A stretch of 64,000 bases of DNA from F0422 sp003992255 (lineage in GTDB: Bacteria; Bacillota; Negativicutes; Veillonellales; Veillonellaceae): the NCBI RefSeq assembly GCF_003992255.1, contig NZ_RQVA01000001.1:107882-171881 (forward strand). Direction: 5' to 3'. The translations under genes were made by a program, and so were the position numbers. The notes beneath the pieces were generated by a model. The model was not told the DNA's origin, did no database searches, and saw only the letters and a list, made by a program, of their open reading frames with translations. Shown piece after piece: positions 8,011-17,074 of the stretch (position 1 is the first letter of the stretch; the number at the start of each line of letters is the position of its first letter).

Positions 8011-9387
8011 TTAAAAGATGCTTTTCATCACTTCTTGAATGCTGGTAACACCTTGTATTGTGATTCCCTCTTGTATTCCTTTTAGTTGTTTTACATTACC
8101 TGCTGGAATAATAAACTGCTTGAATCCCAGTTTCTTAGCCTCTGCAATACGCTGCTCAATCCGTGGAATACTACGGATATTGCCGGTTAATCCAACTTCT
8201 CCAAGAATGACCATATCAGATGGTACTGGTTTATTTTTTAAGTTAGAAATAATGGCCACTGCCATGGCTAAGTCGCAGGCTGGTTCGTTCACTTTCAAAC
8301 CACCAATGATAGTCACATACACATCTTTATTCCCTAATGTAAACCCACATCGTTTTTCTAATACAGCCAATATTAAAATAAGCTTATTTAAATCATAACC
8401 GATGGCTGTTCGTCTAGGCATACCAAATGCTGTAGACACAACTAAACTTTGCACCTCTACTAGAATCGGTCGAACTCCTTCTAAATAGGCCATTATAGCA
8501 GATCCAGTTTCCTCTTCCGATCGTTCTGCTAATAGCGTTGCTGATGGATTTAATAACTCTCCCAAGCCTTCTTCTTCCATGGTAAATAATCCAGATTCAG
8601 AAGTAGAACCAAATCGATTCTTAATCCCCCGTAAAATACGGAATTGATAGGATCGTTCTCCTTCAAAATACAATACCACATCCACCATATGCTCCAGCAT
8701 GCGAGGTCCTGCTATGGTACCATCTTTTGTAACATGGCCAATGATGATGACTGGAATATCTTGATCTTTTGCAAAGCGTAACAATCTAGCTGTACATTCA
8801 CGAACTTGGCTAACGCTACCAGGTGCAGACTCTACAGAACCTACATACATAGTTTGGATAGAATCTATGACAAGTAGCATAGGTTGACTTCGTTTTGCCT
8901 CATTCAATATAGTATCTAAATTAGTTTCCGCTTGTACCAATAGGTTAGAAGAGTTAATACCTAGTCGATGAGCTCTAAGCTTCAACTGCATATCCGATTC
9001 TTCTCCAGAAGCATATAAAACTTTGCCAGAATCTTCTGCAATACGTCCAGAGACTTGTAATAATAAGGTAGACTTACCAATTCCTGGGTCACCACCAAGC
9101 AAAATCAATGCTCCTGGTACAATACCTCCACCTAATACTCGGTCAATCTCTCCATAGCCTGAGGTGATTCTCGCAATCGCTCCTACTTCAATGTCCGTCA
9201 ATGCTTTAGGCTTATTCTCTTCATCTTGTACTGGTCGATAGGAAGCTACATGTTTTGTTTTTACCTCTGGTTGTAGTTCTTCTTCTACAGCTGTATTCCA
9301 AGCTCCACACGCCGTACAGCGACCAAACCATTTCGATGACTCATTACCACATTCGGAGCAGAAAAAAACTGTTTTCTTTTTTGCCAT
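8011..9387 (-). CDS. radA: DNA repair protein RadA (Sms)
   Basis: RadA is a RecA-like, DnaB-like helicase that drives branch migration during recombination and repair. The sequence shows the N-terminal C4 zinc finger (CSECGNESSKWFGRCTACG, residues 10-28), a Walker A GGDPGIGKST near residue 97, the diagnostic KNRFGST motif at about 257-263, and a C-terminal Lon-protease-like domain (GGLKVNEPACDLA). Length (458) is typical. It is separated by 72 bases from upp, with a possible weak terminator between them, so it may start its own transcript toward yacL and ispDF. Confidence 0.96.
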   Translation of the reverse strand: MAKKKTVFFCSECGNESSKWFGRCTACGAWNTAVEEELQPEVKTKHVASYRPVQDEENKPKALTDIEVGAIARITSGYGEIDRVLGGGIVPGALILLGGDPGIGKSTLLLQVSGRIAEDSGKVLYASGEESDMQLKLRAHRLGINSSNLLVQAETNLDTILNEAKRSQPMLLVIDSIQTMYVGSVESAPGSVSQVRECTARLLRFAKDQDIPVIIIGHVTKDGTIAGPRMLEHMVDVVLYFEGERSYQFRILRGIKNRFGSTSESGLFTMEEEGLGELLNPSATLLAERSEEETGSAIMAYLEGVRPILVEVQSLVVSTAFGMPRRTAIGYDLNKLILILAVLEKRCGFTLGNKDVYVTIIGGLKVNEPACDLAMAVAIISNLKNKPVPSDMVILGEVGLTGNIRSIPRIEQRIAEAKKLGFKQFIIPAGNVKQLKGIQEGITIQGVTSIQEVMKSIF

Positions 9388-9412
9388 ATATACCCTTTCT
9401 ATATGAAAATAA

Positions 9413-9438
9413 TGCGCGTCACTGAAAAGAAACGCGCA
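9413..9438 (-). terminator. Possible terminator between upp and radA
   Basis: A GC-rich stem of 7 bp (TGCGCGT/ACGCGCA, loop 12) follows upp on the minus strand. The downstream tract is only ATTATTTTC, so termination may be partial. Confidence 0.4.
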
Positions 9439-9459
9439 CTACTCTTTGGGCAACACCGT

Positions 9460-10086
9460 TTATTTCGTACCGAAAATACGATCTCCCGCATCACCAAGAC
9501 CAGGTAAGATATATCCATGGTCATTTAATTTTTCATCTAATGCAGCCACATAGATGCGTACGTCAGGATGCGCTTTATTCACAACTTCTACACCTTCTGG
9601 CGCTGCGACTAGACACATTAATTGAATTTCTTTAGCACCTTTTTCTTTCAATAAAGAAATTGCTGCCGCTGCACTACCACCTGTAGCCAACATAGGATCA
9701 GTAACAATAATGCGACGTTCCGATAAGTCAGATGGTAATTTGCAATAATATTCTACTGGTTGCAACGTTTCTGGATCACGATACATTCCCACATGACCCA
9801 CTTTTGCCATCGGCATTAATTCTAACAAACCATTGACCATACCAAGGCCTGCACGAAGAATAGGAACGATACCTACTTTTTTACCTGCAATTTGTTTGCC
9901 AATTGCTTCTACAAGAGGAGTTTGTACTTTTACATCTTCTAGTGGCAAATCACGAGTGATTTCATAGCCCATTAACAAAGCAATTTCTTCTAATAATTCG
10001 CGAAAATCTTTTGTACCTGTATCTACGGAGCGAATCAACGTTACTTTGTGTTGAATCAATGGATGTGTCATTACATTTACGTTCAT
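9460..10086 (-). CDS. upp: Uracil phosphoribosyltransferase
   Basis: Salvages uracil with PRPP to make UMP. The PRPP-binding loop VTDPMLATGGSA and the uracil-binding C-terminus (GYILPGLGDAGDRIFG) are intact, and 208 residues is the normal size. ATG at 10086 has AAGGAAG upstream; a second in-frame ATG five codons on is possible. It lies 22 bases after glyA, an order common in Firmicutes, and probably shares the glyA promoter. Confidence 0.96.
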   Translation of the reverse strand: MNVNVMTHPLIQHKVTLIRSVDTGTKDFRELLEEIALLMGYEITRDLPLEDVKVQTPLVEAIGKQIAGKKVGIVPILRAGLGMVNGLLELMPMAKVGHVGMYRDPETLQPVEYYCKLPSDLSERRIIVTDPMLATGGSAAAAISLLKEKGAKEIQLMCLVAAPEGVEVVNKAHPDVRIYVAALDEKLNDHGYILPGLGDAGDRIFGTK

Positions 10087-10108
10087 AATAGTTACTTCCT
10101 TTTCTTAA

Positions 10109-11344
10109 TTACGCATACATTGGATACTGTTTGCAAAGCTTAGCTACACGTTGTTTAGCTTCTTCTTGAGCCTCTGTATCCTCTGGACGTTTAAGAACTA
10201 ATGCAATAATACTTGCAATTTCTTTCATATCCTCCGCATTTAGACCACGTGTTGTTAATGCTGGTGTACCTAGACGGATACCCGATGTAACAAATGGGCT
10301 TTCAGGATCGAAAGGAATTGTATTTTTATTACATGTAATCCCTACTTCATCTAAGATATGCTCTGCTACTTTGCCAGTTAAACCAACTGTGCGCAAATCC
10401 ACTAACAATACATGTGTATCAGTACCACCAGAAACGATAGTAAACCCTTCTTGTTGCAATGCATTAGCCAATGTTTGTGCATTCACAATCACCTGTTTAG
10501 CATATTCTTTAAATTCTGGCTGTAATGCTTCACCAAATGCCACTGCTTTAGCTGCAATGACATGCATCAAAGGGCCACCTTGAATACCAGGGAAGATAGA
10601 TTTATCAATCGCTTTAGCATATTCTTCTTTGCACATAATCATACCCCCACGTGGTCCGCGTAATGTTTTATGTGTTGTTGTCGTTACAATATCAGCATAT
10701 TCCACTGGATTTGGATGTAACCCTGCCGCTACTAATCCTGCAAAGTGTGCCATATCTACCATAAAAATAGCGCCTACTTCATGAGCGATATCTGCCATAG
10801 TTTTAAAATCGATTTGACGGGAGTAAGCACTGCCACCACCGATGATCATTTTAGGCTTATGCTCTTGAGCAATTTTTCGCATTTCATCATAATCAATGCG
10901 ACCTGTTTCTGCATCTACGCCATATGGAATAATATTAAAATACTTACCAGATACATTCACTGGAGACCCATGTGTTAAATGTCCACCATGGGCTAAATTC
11001 ATACCCATAATCGTGTCGCCTGGTTCCAATAATGCAAAGTACACACCAAAGTTCGCTTGGGAACCAGAATGTGGTTGTACATTTACATGTTCAGCCCCGA
11101 ATAGTTGCTTCGCTCTTTCAATAGCCAACTCTTCTACCATGTCGACATATTCACATCCACCATAATAGCGTTTGTGTGGATATCCTTCTGCGTATTTATT
11201 TGTCAATACGCTACCTTGTGCTTCCATCACAGCTTGAGACACAAAGTTTTCCGATGCAATCATTTCTAATTTGTTGCGTTGACGACCCAACTCTAATTCA
11301 ATCATTTCTTGAACTTTTGGGTCCTGCTGTTTTACATAGCTCAT
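10109..11344 (-). CDS. glyA: Serine hydroxymethyltransferase
   Basis: PLP enzyme that interconverts serine and glycine while charging tetrahydrofolate with a one-carbon unit, feeding purine and thymidylate synthesis. The PLP lysine lies in the TTTTHKTLRGPRGG motif (about residue 228) and the cofactor-binding GGGSAYSR and DMAHFAGL segments are present. From the ATG at 11344, with an excellent AGGAGG upstream, the protein is 411 residues, the family norm; the reading frame continues to 11368 without a ribosome site. A consensus-like promoter lies directly upstream and upp follows 22 bases downstream. Confidence 0.97.
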   Translation of the reverse strand: MSYVKQQDPKVQEMIELELGRQRNKLEMIASENFVSQAVMEAQGSVLTNKYAEGYPHKRYYGGCEYVDMVEELAIERAKQLFGAEHVNVQPHSGSQANFGVYFALLEPGDTIMGMNLAHGGHLTHGSPVNVSGKYFNIIPYGVDAETGRIDYDEMRKIAQEHKPKMIIGGGSAYSRQIDFKTMADIAHEVGAIFMVDMAHFAGLVAAGLHPNPVEYADIVTTTTHKTLRGPRGGMIMCKEEYAKAIDKSIFPGIQGGPLMHVIAAKAVAFGEALQPEFKEYAKQVIVNAQTLANALQQEGFTIVSGGTDTHVLLVDLRTVGLTGKVAEHILDEVGITCNKNTIPFDPESPFVTSGIRLGTPALTTRGLNAEDMKEIASIIALVLKRPEDTEAQEEAKQRVAKLCKQYPMYA

Positions 11345-11383
11345 GGTAACCTCCTGTGAAAGAAACATTTTAATCTATCTTTT

Positions 11384-11412
11384 ATTATAGTAATAATCAC
11401 AGTCTTTTGCAA
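11384..11412 (-). promoter_or_regulatory. Promoter of glyA-upp
   Basis: Minus-strand TTGCAA (11407-11412) and TATAAT (11384-11389) are separated by exactly 17 bases. The predicted leader is about 35 bases and ends in the AGGAGG of glyA. Confidence 0.7.
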
Positions 11413-11418
11413 GGTAAT

Positions 11419-12588
11419 TTAGGGAATAACCTTGGCTGTTACCAAAATATATAATTCAACTTCATCCTTCGTTTTTCGACTGTGCTGAAATAGTTTTCCC
11501 AGTAACGGGATATCGCCCAAAATAGGAACTTTCTGCCACTGATGCATAGTTCTCCTATCCATCAATCCCCCAATCACTAGCGTTTGTCCATTGGGTATCT
11601 GTACCCTAGTTTTAGCCTGTCGTGTGGTGATTCGATAGGCTTTCATTTCTGGCACTAATGTGGGATTACTGACTTCTGCCTCAATCACGGTATCAATTCG
11701 ATTGTCTTTCACTATGAATGGTTTACATTGCAATCGTATGCCTGCCTCTTCATACTGCGTACTAATGCGAGAAACTCCATTTTGTATAGACTCCACTGTC
11801 ACTGGTACTCGTTCTCCAATTAATATACGAGCTTCTTCACCATTCATCGTTACGATACTAGGTCTTGCTATTAAGGCCATACGACTGTTCCCTTCCTTCG
11901 CCATCACATCTGGATGGGCTAAGAAAGAATACTGCGTGCCACTAGGCATATAGCCAATATGAAGATTGCCCTGCTGGAGACTGGCCTTTTTAGAATGAGT
12001 ACTAGAGGAACTACCATCTTGTAATCCAGGGAATGACCATTGTACCCCTAGTTCTTTTGCATATCCTTTTTCCATCGCTAACACAGCCACATCCAATTGT
12101 ACCTGTTTCGGTGTACTTTGCCAATTAGACAGCAACTTCTCTACTTCTAAAATCTCATGTACTGTTCCATAATATATGACCTCATTCGTGGCGCTCATGA
12201 CTTGTATATGCTCTTTGGGGACAACAGTTTGTATTAATTGCTGCAGCTCTTCTGGCGTCGATGTGTCGGCCACAACCCTGCGAATATGCCTTTGATCTTG
12301 CTTCATTCCTTCCACAACAAGCGTTCCTTGATCATCATGCACTAAAAATCCTAATCGTTGCCCTAGCTTTTGTATGGCCACAGTTCCATTTTTCTCTTTC
12401 ACTTGTAAGGATACATTCCCTTCTAACCCTTCTAAGCCCACTACTGAAAGCCCTTCTGTTCTCGCTATAGTCTGCACTAAGGTTTTTAGGGGCATATCTT
12501 TCGCCACCAGTTGAATTTCTTTTCCCTGCACAGTACAGAACATACAAAATACAAAGGTCATAACATACATAATTACTATTCTAACCAT
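11419..12588 (-). CDS. Short secretin-like outer-membrane protein (GspD/PilQ family)
   Basis: The 389-residue protein begins with a signal peptide (hydrophobic VMTFVFCMFCTVQG), followed by an STN-like domain (about 22-90), an N1/NolW-like domain (about 95-160) and a C-terminal secretin core. The secretin hallmark VQIPNGQTLVIGGLMD and a final VPILGDIPLLGKLF segment are clear. Secretins form gated outer-membrane rings for type II secretion or type IV pili. The chain is shorter than most (500-700) and no ATPase, platform or pilin genes are nearby, so it may work with parts encoded elsewhere or in a reduced machine. It overlaps by 13 bases the gene for a one-TM partner protein. Which machine it belongs to cannot be told from the sequence. 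Confidence 0.85.
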   Translation of the reverse strand: MVRIVIMYVMTFVFCMFCTVQGKEIQLVAKDMPLKTLVQTIARTEGLSVVGLEGLEGNVSLQVKEKNGTVAIQKLGQRLGFLVHDDQGTLVVEGMKQDQRHIRRVVADTSTPEELQQLIQTVVPKEHIQVMSATNEVIYYGTVHEILEVEKLLSNWQSTPKQVQLDVAVLAMEKGYAKELGVQWSFPGLQDGSSSSTHSKKASLQQGNLHIGYMPSGTQYSFLAHPDVMAKEGNSRMALIARPSIVTMNGEEARILIGERVPVTVESIQNGVSRISTQYEEAGIRLQCKPFIVKDNRIDTVIEAEVSNPTLVPEMKAYRITTRQAKTRVQIPNGQTLVIGGLMDRRTMHQWQKVPILGDIPLLGKLFQHSRKTKDEVELYILVTAKVIP

Positions 12589-13295
12589 CGTACTTCCCCC
12601 CTATCTTTTATAGATACTCGCATCGATTCAATAGCAACAACTTGAACACCATCAATCACTTCTTGTACCCCTACTATATGTGTTATCCCATCAATCGACA
12701 ACACTGCCAAAGGGATATTCCCTTGTACAATACCTAACAACTGAACTGTATGAGATACTTGCTTAGATGGTTGTATAGCCCTTTCAGAATGAGCATCCGA
12801 CATACCAGTATCCCCCTCGGATAATCGACTCCGATGAGTCCCATGAAACTTTCTTCTCTCTTTATGATCTACATTATGTACCTCCTCATTGTCCTTATCT
12901 CTTTCCTCCTCTTCCTTATCTCGCATTGGCATGTTAGAAGCAAAACTATCTACTAAAGGATACGCTCGAATCACATTACGAACGGGGTATACCAAAGATG
13001 CCTGACTTTCTGTCTCATTTGTAGTATCCTTATTTCTATGCTTTTTACTCTCTTTTTTATGTGTATCATGATTCTTCTCACTTTTTTTATTTGTCTGCAT
13101 TGCATCTAACTCTTCTTCCTTTGCTTGTTGTACAGGACTACGCAAACTTTCTACTTCTGACCACGCTGACTCTCTCCAACCTAGATAGCAAATGAGGCAT
13201 AATAAAACGGTCGTCCCTAGAACGAGACGACCGTGTATACGTACATAAGTTACTATTCGATTGTAGAGGTCTTTCACAGATGATACTTTCATCAT
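12576..13295 (-). CDS. GspC/PilP-like secretin partner, one transmembrane segment
   Basis: A short cytoplasmic N-terminus is followed by one membrane helix (about residues 23-43, LVLGTTVLLCLICYLGW), a long, very charged linker rich in K, E, D and H (about 55-175), and a small C-terminal beta domain (about 180-239) starting HTVQLLGIVQGNIPLAV. This plan matches inner-membrane secretin couplers such as GspC or PilP, whose homology-region domain contacts the secretin. No PDZ domain is seen. Overlap with the downstream secretin gene supports a functional pair. Two adjacent ATG codons (13295 and 13292) share an AGGAGGG; the second has the better spacing. Name by analogy only. Confidence 0.6.
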   Translation of the reverse strand: MMKVSSVKDLYNRIVTYVRIHGRLVLGTTVLLCLICYLGWRESAWSEVESLRSPVQQAKEEELDAMQTNKKSEKNHDTHKKESKKHRNKDTTNETESQASLVYPVRNVIRAYPLVDSFASNMPMRDKEEEERDKDNEEVHNVDHKERRKFHGTHRSRLSEGDTGMSDAHSERAIQPSKQVSHTVQLLGIVQGNIPLAVLSIDGITHIVGVQEVIDGVQVVAIESMRVSIKDRGEVRWLE

Positions 13296-13311
13296 GCCCT
13301 CCTAGATATGA

Positions 13312-14292
13312 TCAATATCCTTTTGGATGTAATTGATGCCAATTCCAAGCATCACGAATAACTTCTTTTACTGTACTATGAACTGGTTTCCAACCAAGTT
13401 TTGAATGAATTTTTTCTGAGGATGCAATTAAAGTGCCAGGATCCCCTGCACGACGATCTCCATAATCAACACGGAAATCAACGCCTGTTACTTCTTTCGT
13501 AGCTGCTACAATTTCATTTACACTGAATCCATTACCGGAGCCTAAATTGAACACATCCGACTCGCCACCATTGTACAAGTATTCCATAGCTAGAATGTGA
13601 GCCGATGCTAAATCATTGACATGCACATAATCACGCACGCAAGTGCCATCTGCCGTATCATAGTCTGTACCAAATACAGTGATAGATTCACGTTTTCCTA
13701 ATGCCGCATCGATAATCAGAGGAATCAAATGCGTTTCTGGCGTATGATCCTCCCCAATTTCACCTGATGGATCTGCTCCTGCTGCATTGAAATACCGCAA
13801 GGCTACAAATTTAAACCCATAAATCTTACTGTAATCACGAAGCATATCTTCAATCATCAATTTTGTCCGACCATACACATTGGTAGGATTCCATTTCGCA
13901 TCCTCTGTGATAGGAACTACTTCTGGTTCACCATACACAGCCGCTGTAGAGGAGAACACTAACCGATTCACACCATGTTTACGAGCTGTTTCTACCAAGC
14001 GGTAAGAACCTACTACATTATTTTCATAATAAATGGATGGATTCGCCATAGATTCCCCTACTTGGGAATGGGCTGCAAAGTGCATAATACCATCGATATG
14101 ATGCTTTTCAAGAACCTCTCCTAATTTAGGATTTACAATATCCATTTCGTAGAAAGGGACTCCTTGAGGAATGGATTCTACATGACCTCTAGATAAATTA
14201 TCCACAATCACCACTTGATGCCCTGCTCCCAATAAAGCACGCACTGTATGGCTGCCAATATAACCTGCGCCACCTGTCACTAAAATATTCAT
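13312..14292 (-). CDS. galE: UDP-glucose 4-epimerase
   Basis: Extended SDR enzyme of 326 residues that interconverts UDP-glucose and UDP-galactose with bound NAD. The Rossmann motif GGAGYIGSH is at 7-15, SSTAAVYG carries the catalytic serine region and YGRTK holds the catalytic Tyr and Lys (about 145-149). The C-terminal half is GalE-typical (TCVRDYVHVNDLA, NLGSGNGFSV). It lies 11 bases downstream of pgi, suggesting a sugar-nucleotide unit feeding envelope polysaccharide. A second, less related epimerase gene lies at 18125-19042. Confidence 0.92.
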   Translation of the reverse strand: MNILVTGGAGYIGSHTVRALLGAGHQVVIVDNLSRGHVESIPQGVPFYEMDIVNPKLGEVLEKHHIDGIMHFAAHSQVGESMANPSIYYENNVVGSYRLVETARKHGVNRLVFSSTAAVYGEPEVVPITEDAKWNPTNVYGRTKLMIEDMLRDYSKIYGFKFVALRYFNAAGADPSGEIGEDHTPETHLIPLIIDAALGKRESITVFGTDYDTADGTCVRDYVHVNDLASAHILAMEYLYNGGESDVFNLGSGNGFSVNEIVAATKEVTGVDFRVDYGDRRAGDPGTLIASSEKIHSKLGWKPVHSTVKEVIRDAWNWHQLHPKGY

Positions 14293-14303
14293 TCTTACTT
14301 CTC

Positions 14304-15755
14304 CTATGCTTTTGAAAGTTTTGGACCCAATAGTTTTTTATACACTTCTACACCTGGTTGATTGAAAGCATCTACTCCTGCCAACTGACCTTCAAAATAG
14401 ATAGCCCAGCACATAGTGAACATCAATTCACCAAGGTGGAACGCATTCATTGTTGGCACTTGATATCTTCCATTGAATCGACCGTCACTAGCCAATGATT
14501 CCGCATTGGATGCTAGCGCCGCACGATTAATAAATCCTAAATCAAGACCAGCCAAGGCTTCTAATTTACTATATTGATCGTACATGTGAGGCACTGTTAA
14601 CGATACATGCCAATCTTCTACGTCTACAAAGGAAACTACTTTATCATAGCGACCTTCTTGATGTTCTTGCGTTTGAGCATGCATATCCGTAGTTCCTACA
14701 GCCACTACCGGAGTACGTCCATAATGACCAGATTTGTCAGCTTTTTCTTTACCCAAGGATTCTGCCAGTAATTGTACATACCACTCAGATAAGGATTTCA
14801 ATCGATCTGCATATGGCATAAACACTTCAATATGACGACCATATCGTTCAGAACCAATATATTTTAATACGGCACTTAATAAAGCTGGATTCTTCCACAC
14901 ATCTTCGCTTTGAGCAGCCTTATCAGCAGCTTTAGCGCCGTCTAAATAAGCGCGAATATCAAAGCCTAATAACGCTCCAATCACAAGACCCACTTCAGAG
15001 AATACAGAGAAGCGACCGCCAATTCCATCAGAAACAGCAAAGATGGAATCACCCCAGCCTTCTGCAACAGCTAATTTATGAAGTAAGGTTTCTTTTTCAT
15101 CAGATCGAGGATCTGTGACAACTACAACTTCATAATCGATCATAGCTACTTCTAACGCTTCCTTCACAATCATAAAGTTTGTCATTGGTTCAATCGTAGA
15201 TCCAGATTTAGAAATCAACACCAATAGTACTTTATAATTATTAGGTACATGAGCATGGTCTTCTAGAAATTGTTGTTCTTTCCATTCTCGTTGTAATTGC
15301 TTAATCAACTCTTGTGTACGAACAGGATCTACATTATTGCCACTGAAGTACATACGAGGACGATGGTTTCGTTCTTCATCTGTCATAGAGTTCCAAAACT
15401 CTCCACAATGTACATCAAATAACACCTTGCCCCCTAAGAAGGAGCCTCCGATGCCAAAACTAACTACCGTGCTCACTTGCTTAGAAGCTAACACCTCTAA
15501 ACGAGCCATCACATCTGGATTATTGATATGACCTTCTACTACATATGGCAACTGCGGAAATAATACTAACTCAGGTTCTCCATCTTTAGATAAATGACCT
15601 TTCACTACACCATTATGACGAGTTTCTTTGGCCGCCTCTAGCGCTTCGGAAATAGCAGGACCTAATTGTTGTACATCTGTTTCAGTGATACCACCTGGTA
15701 ACATCATATTCGTATAATCATAGACAAAACCGGATTCTAATTGAACTTGTTTCAT
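14304..15755 (-). CDS. pgi: Glucose-6-phosphate isomerase
   Basis: Catalyses glucose-6-phosphate to fructose-6-phosphate. The two SIS-like halves are recognisable: VSFGIGGSFLGG, the phosphate-binding LVLISKSGSTIEPM, GGRFSVFSEVGL, and the terminal NQPGVEVYKKLLG segment. At 483 residues it is somewhat longer than the B. subtilis enzyme (about 450). ATG at 15755 has TAGGAGG upstream. It probably forms a unit with galE. In an organism that, if Veillonella, does not ferment hexoses, it would serve gluconeogenesis and envelope sugar supply; that is inference. Confidence 0.94.
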   Translation of the reverse strand: MKQVQLESGFVYDYTNMMLPGGITETDVQQLGPAISEALEAAKETRHNGVVKGHLSKDGEPELVLFPQLPYVVEGHINNPDVMARLEVLASKQVSTVVSFGIGGSFLGGKVLFDVHCGEFWNSMTDEERNHRPRMYFSGNNVDPVRTQELIKQLQREWKEQQFLEDHAHVPNNYKVLLVLISKSGSTIEPMTNFMIVKEALEVAMIDYEVVVVTDPRSDEKETLLHKLAVAEGWGDSIFAVSDGIGGRFSVFSEVGLVIGALLGFDIRAYLDGAKAADKAAQSEDVWKNPALLSAVLKYIGSERYGRHIEVFMPYADRLKSLSEWYVQLLAESLGKEKADKSGHYGRTPVVAVGTTDMHAQTQEHQEGRYDKVVSFVDVEDWHVSLTVPHMYDQYSKLEALAGLDLGFINRAALASNAESLASDGRFNGRYQVPTMNAFHLGELMFTMCWAIYFEGQLAGVDAFNQPGVEVYKKLLGPKLSKA

Positions 15756-15823
15756 AAATTCCTCCTATACAGGGTATGATTTAATTTGTATCTTTATTGT
15801 ACATCAAAACTAGGATAGATAAA

Positions 15824-15845
15824 AGGAAATATCCATAAATTTCCT
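15824..15845 (-). terminator. Terminator after the RNase H gene
   Basis: A 7-bp stem, AGGAAAT/ATTTCCT, with an 8-base loop is followed on the minus strand by TTTTATC. Confidence 0.4.
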
Positions 15846-15852
15846 AACAGTG

Positions 15853-16575
15853 TTACTTTTTCAGGATCGCTTTTCTAGCCAGTGCATCTGCTCGATCATT
15901 ATAGTGTATGCCAGAATGGGCTTTTACCTTGTGAAAGTCGATACGAATCTGAGAAGCCCACTCTTTCATCATCGTTGCATAACTTTTCGTTAAAGGATTA
16001 TTTGTTTTCCATCGACCGGTAGCCCACATTTCAATCCCCATATAATCGTAATACAAGGAGCATGACGTATATTGGTGATCAATAGCATACTTTACCACAT
16101 GCAAGGCAGCCAATAATTCTCCAGATACATTCCAATATTCCACGTACTTAGGGTCCGTTGTAGCCAGAGAAAATTCAATCTCTTTCTCTCCTACCAACAT
16201 AACACCGCCACTGCCTACCATGCCCAACTTCTTGTCGAAACTACCATCGATAAACGCACGTAGATCACACGTATCATAGTCTAACATAGATTGTACATCC
16301 TCTATGTTTCTTTGTTTATTTTGCGAAGGGCGATTATCAGAAAAATAGTCTTGCAAGGATATACCCTCTTTTACTTGTTTTTCATCACGACACACATGAC
16401 TGGATTGTTTGGTAGATGCAACTTGACGTCCCACAAAATTCTCTGCTTCCTCTTTTGTAGAAAATGACTTATATTGCGCTCCTGAATAGCCTTTTACCTG
16501 CGCTTCGCAATCTGCCCAAGTAGTATAAATCCCCACATTTCGTCCCACCCGAACTGCGTAATATTTCTTTGCCAT
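15853..16575 (-). CDS. rnhA: Ribonuclease H1 with N-terminal hybrid-binding domain
   Basis: Residues 1-48 form the caulimovirus viroplasmin-like domain (YYAVRVGRNVGIY...EAENFVG), which binds RNA/DNA hybrids in eukaryote-type RNase H1. The catalytic domain (about 98-240) shows the acidic residues in order: D of FIDGSFD, E of NVSGELLAAL, D of YYDYMGIE and D of NDRADALARK. The enzyme removes RNA from R-loops and Okazaki primers. Length is 240 residues. It starts two bases before ybaK ends, so the two are co-transcribed. The gene symbol is by function; some annotations use rnhA for the single-domain form. Confidence 0.9.
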   Translation of the reverse strand: MAKKYYAVRVGRNVGIYTTWADCEAQVKGYSGAQYKSFSTKEEAENFVGRQVASTKQSSHVCRDEKQVKEGISLQDYFSDNRPSQNKQRNIEDVQSMLDYDTCDLRAFIDGSFDKKLGMVGSGGVMLVGEKEIEFSLATTDPKYVEYWNVSGELLAALHVVKYAIDHQYTSCSLYYDYMGIEMWATGRWKTNNPLTKSYATMMKEWASQIRIDFHKVKAHSGIHYNDRADALARKAILKK

Positions 16576-16577
16576 AG

Positions 16578-17066
16578 TTACCCCATTGTAAGAGGAGCTA
16601 CTGTCCCCTCAACGACTGTTATCAATGATCTAGGTTCTACCTGTACCTGCATTCCACGCAATCCAGCACTTACATATACAGAAGAGATATGTTCAATACT
16701 GGCATCAAAGAAAGTAGGAAATGCTTTCTTCATACCTAATGGTGAACACCCCCCTCGCAAGTATCCTGTTAATGGCAACAATTCTTTCACGGCTATCAGT
16801 TCCACCGATTTATTGCCACTCACACGAGCAGCCTGTTTCATATCCAGCTCACCCTCTACAGGGATGCAAAATACTACATGACCCGTCACATTTCCTTTAC
16901 CTACCAATGTTTTAAATACTTGTTCGGCTGGTATCTGCAAGGATTCCACCACATGAACACCTGCTGCCTGTTCCTCAGACCATTCATACGTAAACACTTC
17001 ATAAGGAATATGATGTGTGTCTAAAATACGCAAGGCATTTGTTTTTTTATGTCCTTTTTTACTCAT
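16578..17066 (-). CDS. ybaK: YbaK-type Cys-tRNA(Pro) deacylase
   Basis: A 162-residue stand-alone trans-editing enzyme that hydrolyses Cys wrongly attached to tRNA-Pro. YbaK-family features are the VFKTLVGKG strand with the key lysine, the DMKQAARVSGNKSVE region and the GYLRGGCSPLGMKK loop, which is characteristic of YbaK rather than ProX. It is placed between a nucleoid-associated protein gene and rnhA with gaps under ten bases. The ATG at 17066 has AGGAGG upstream. Confidence 0.92.
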   Translation of the reverse strand: MSKKGHKKTNALRILDTHHIPYEVFTYEWSEEQAAGVHVVESLQIPAEQVFKTLVGKGNVTGHVVFCIPVEGELDMKQAARVSGNKSVELIAVKELLPLTGYLRGGCSPLGMKKAFPTFFDASIEHISSVYVSAGLRGMQVQVEPRSLITVVEGTVAPLTMG

Positions 17067-17074
17067 ACTGCCTC

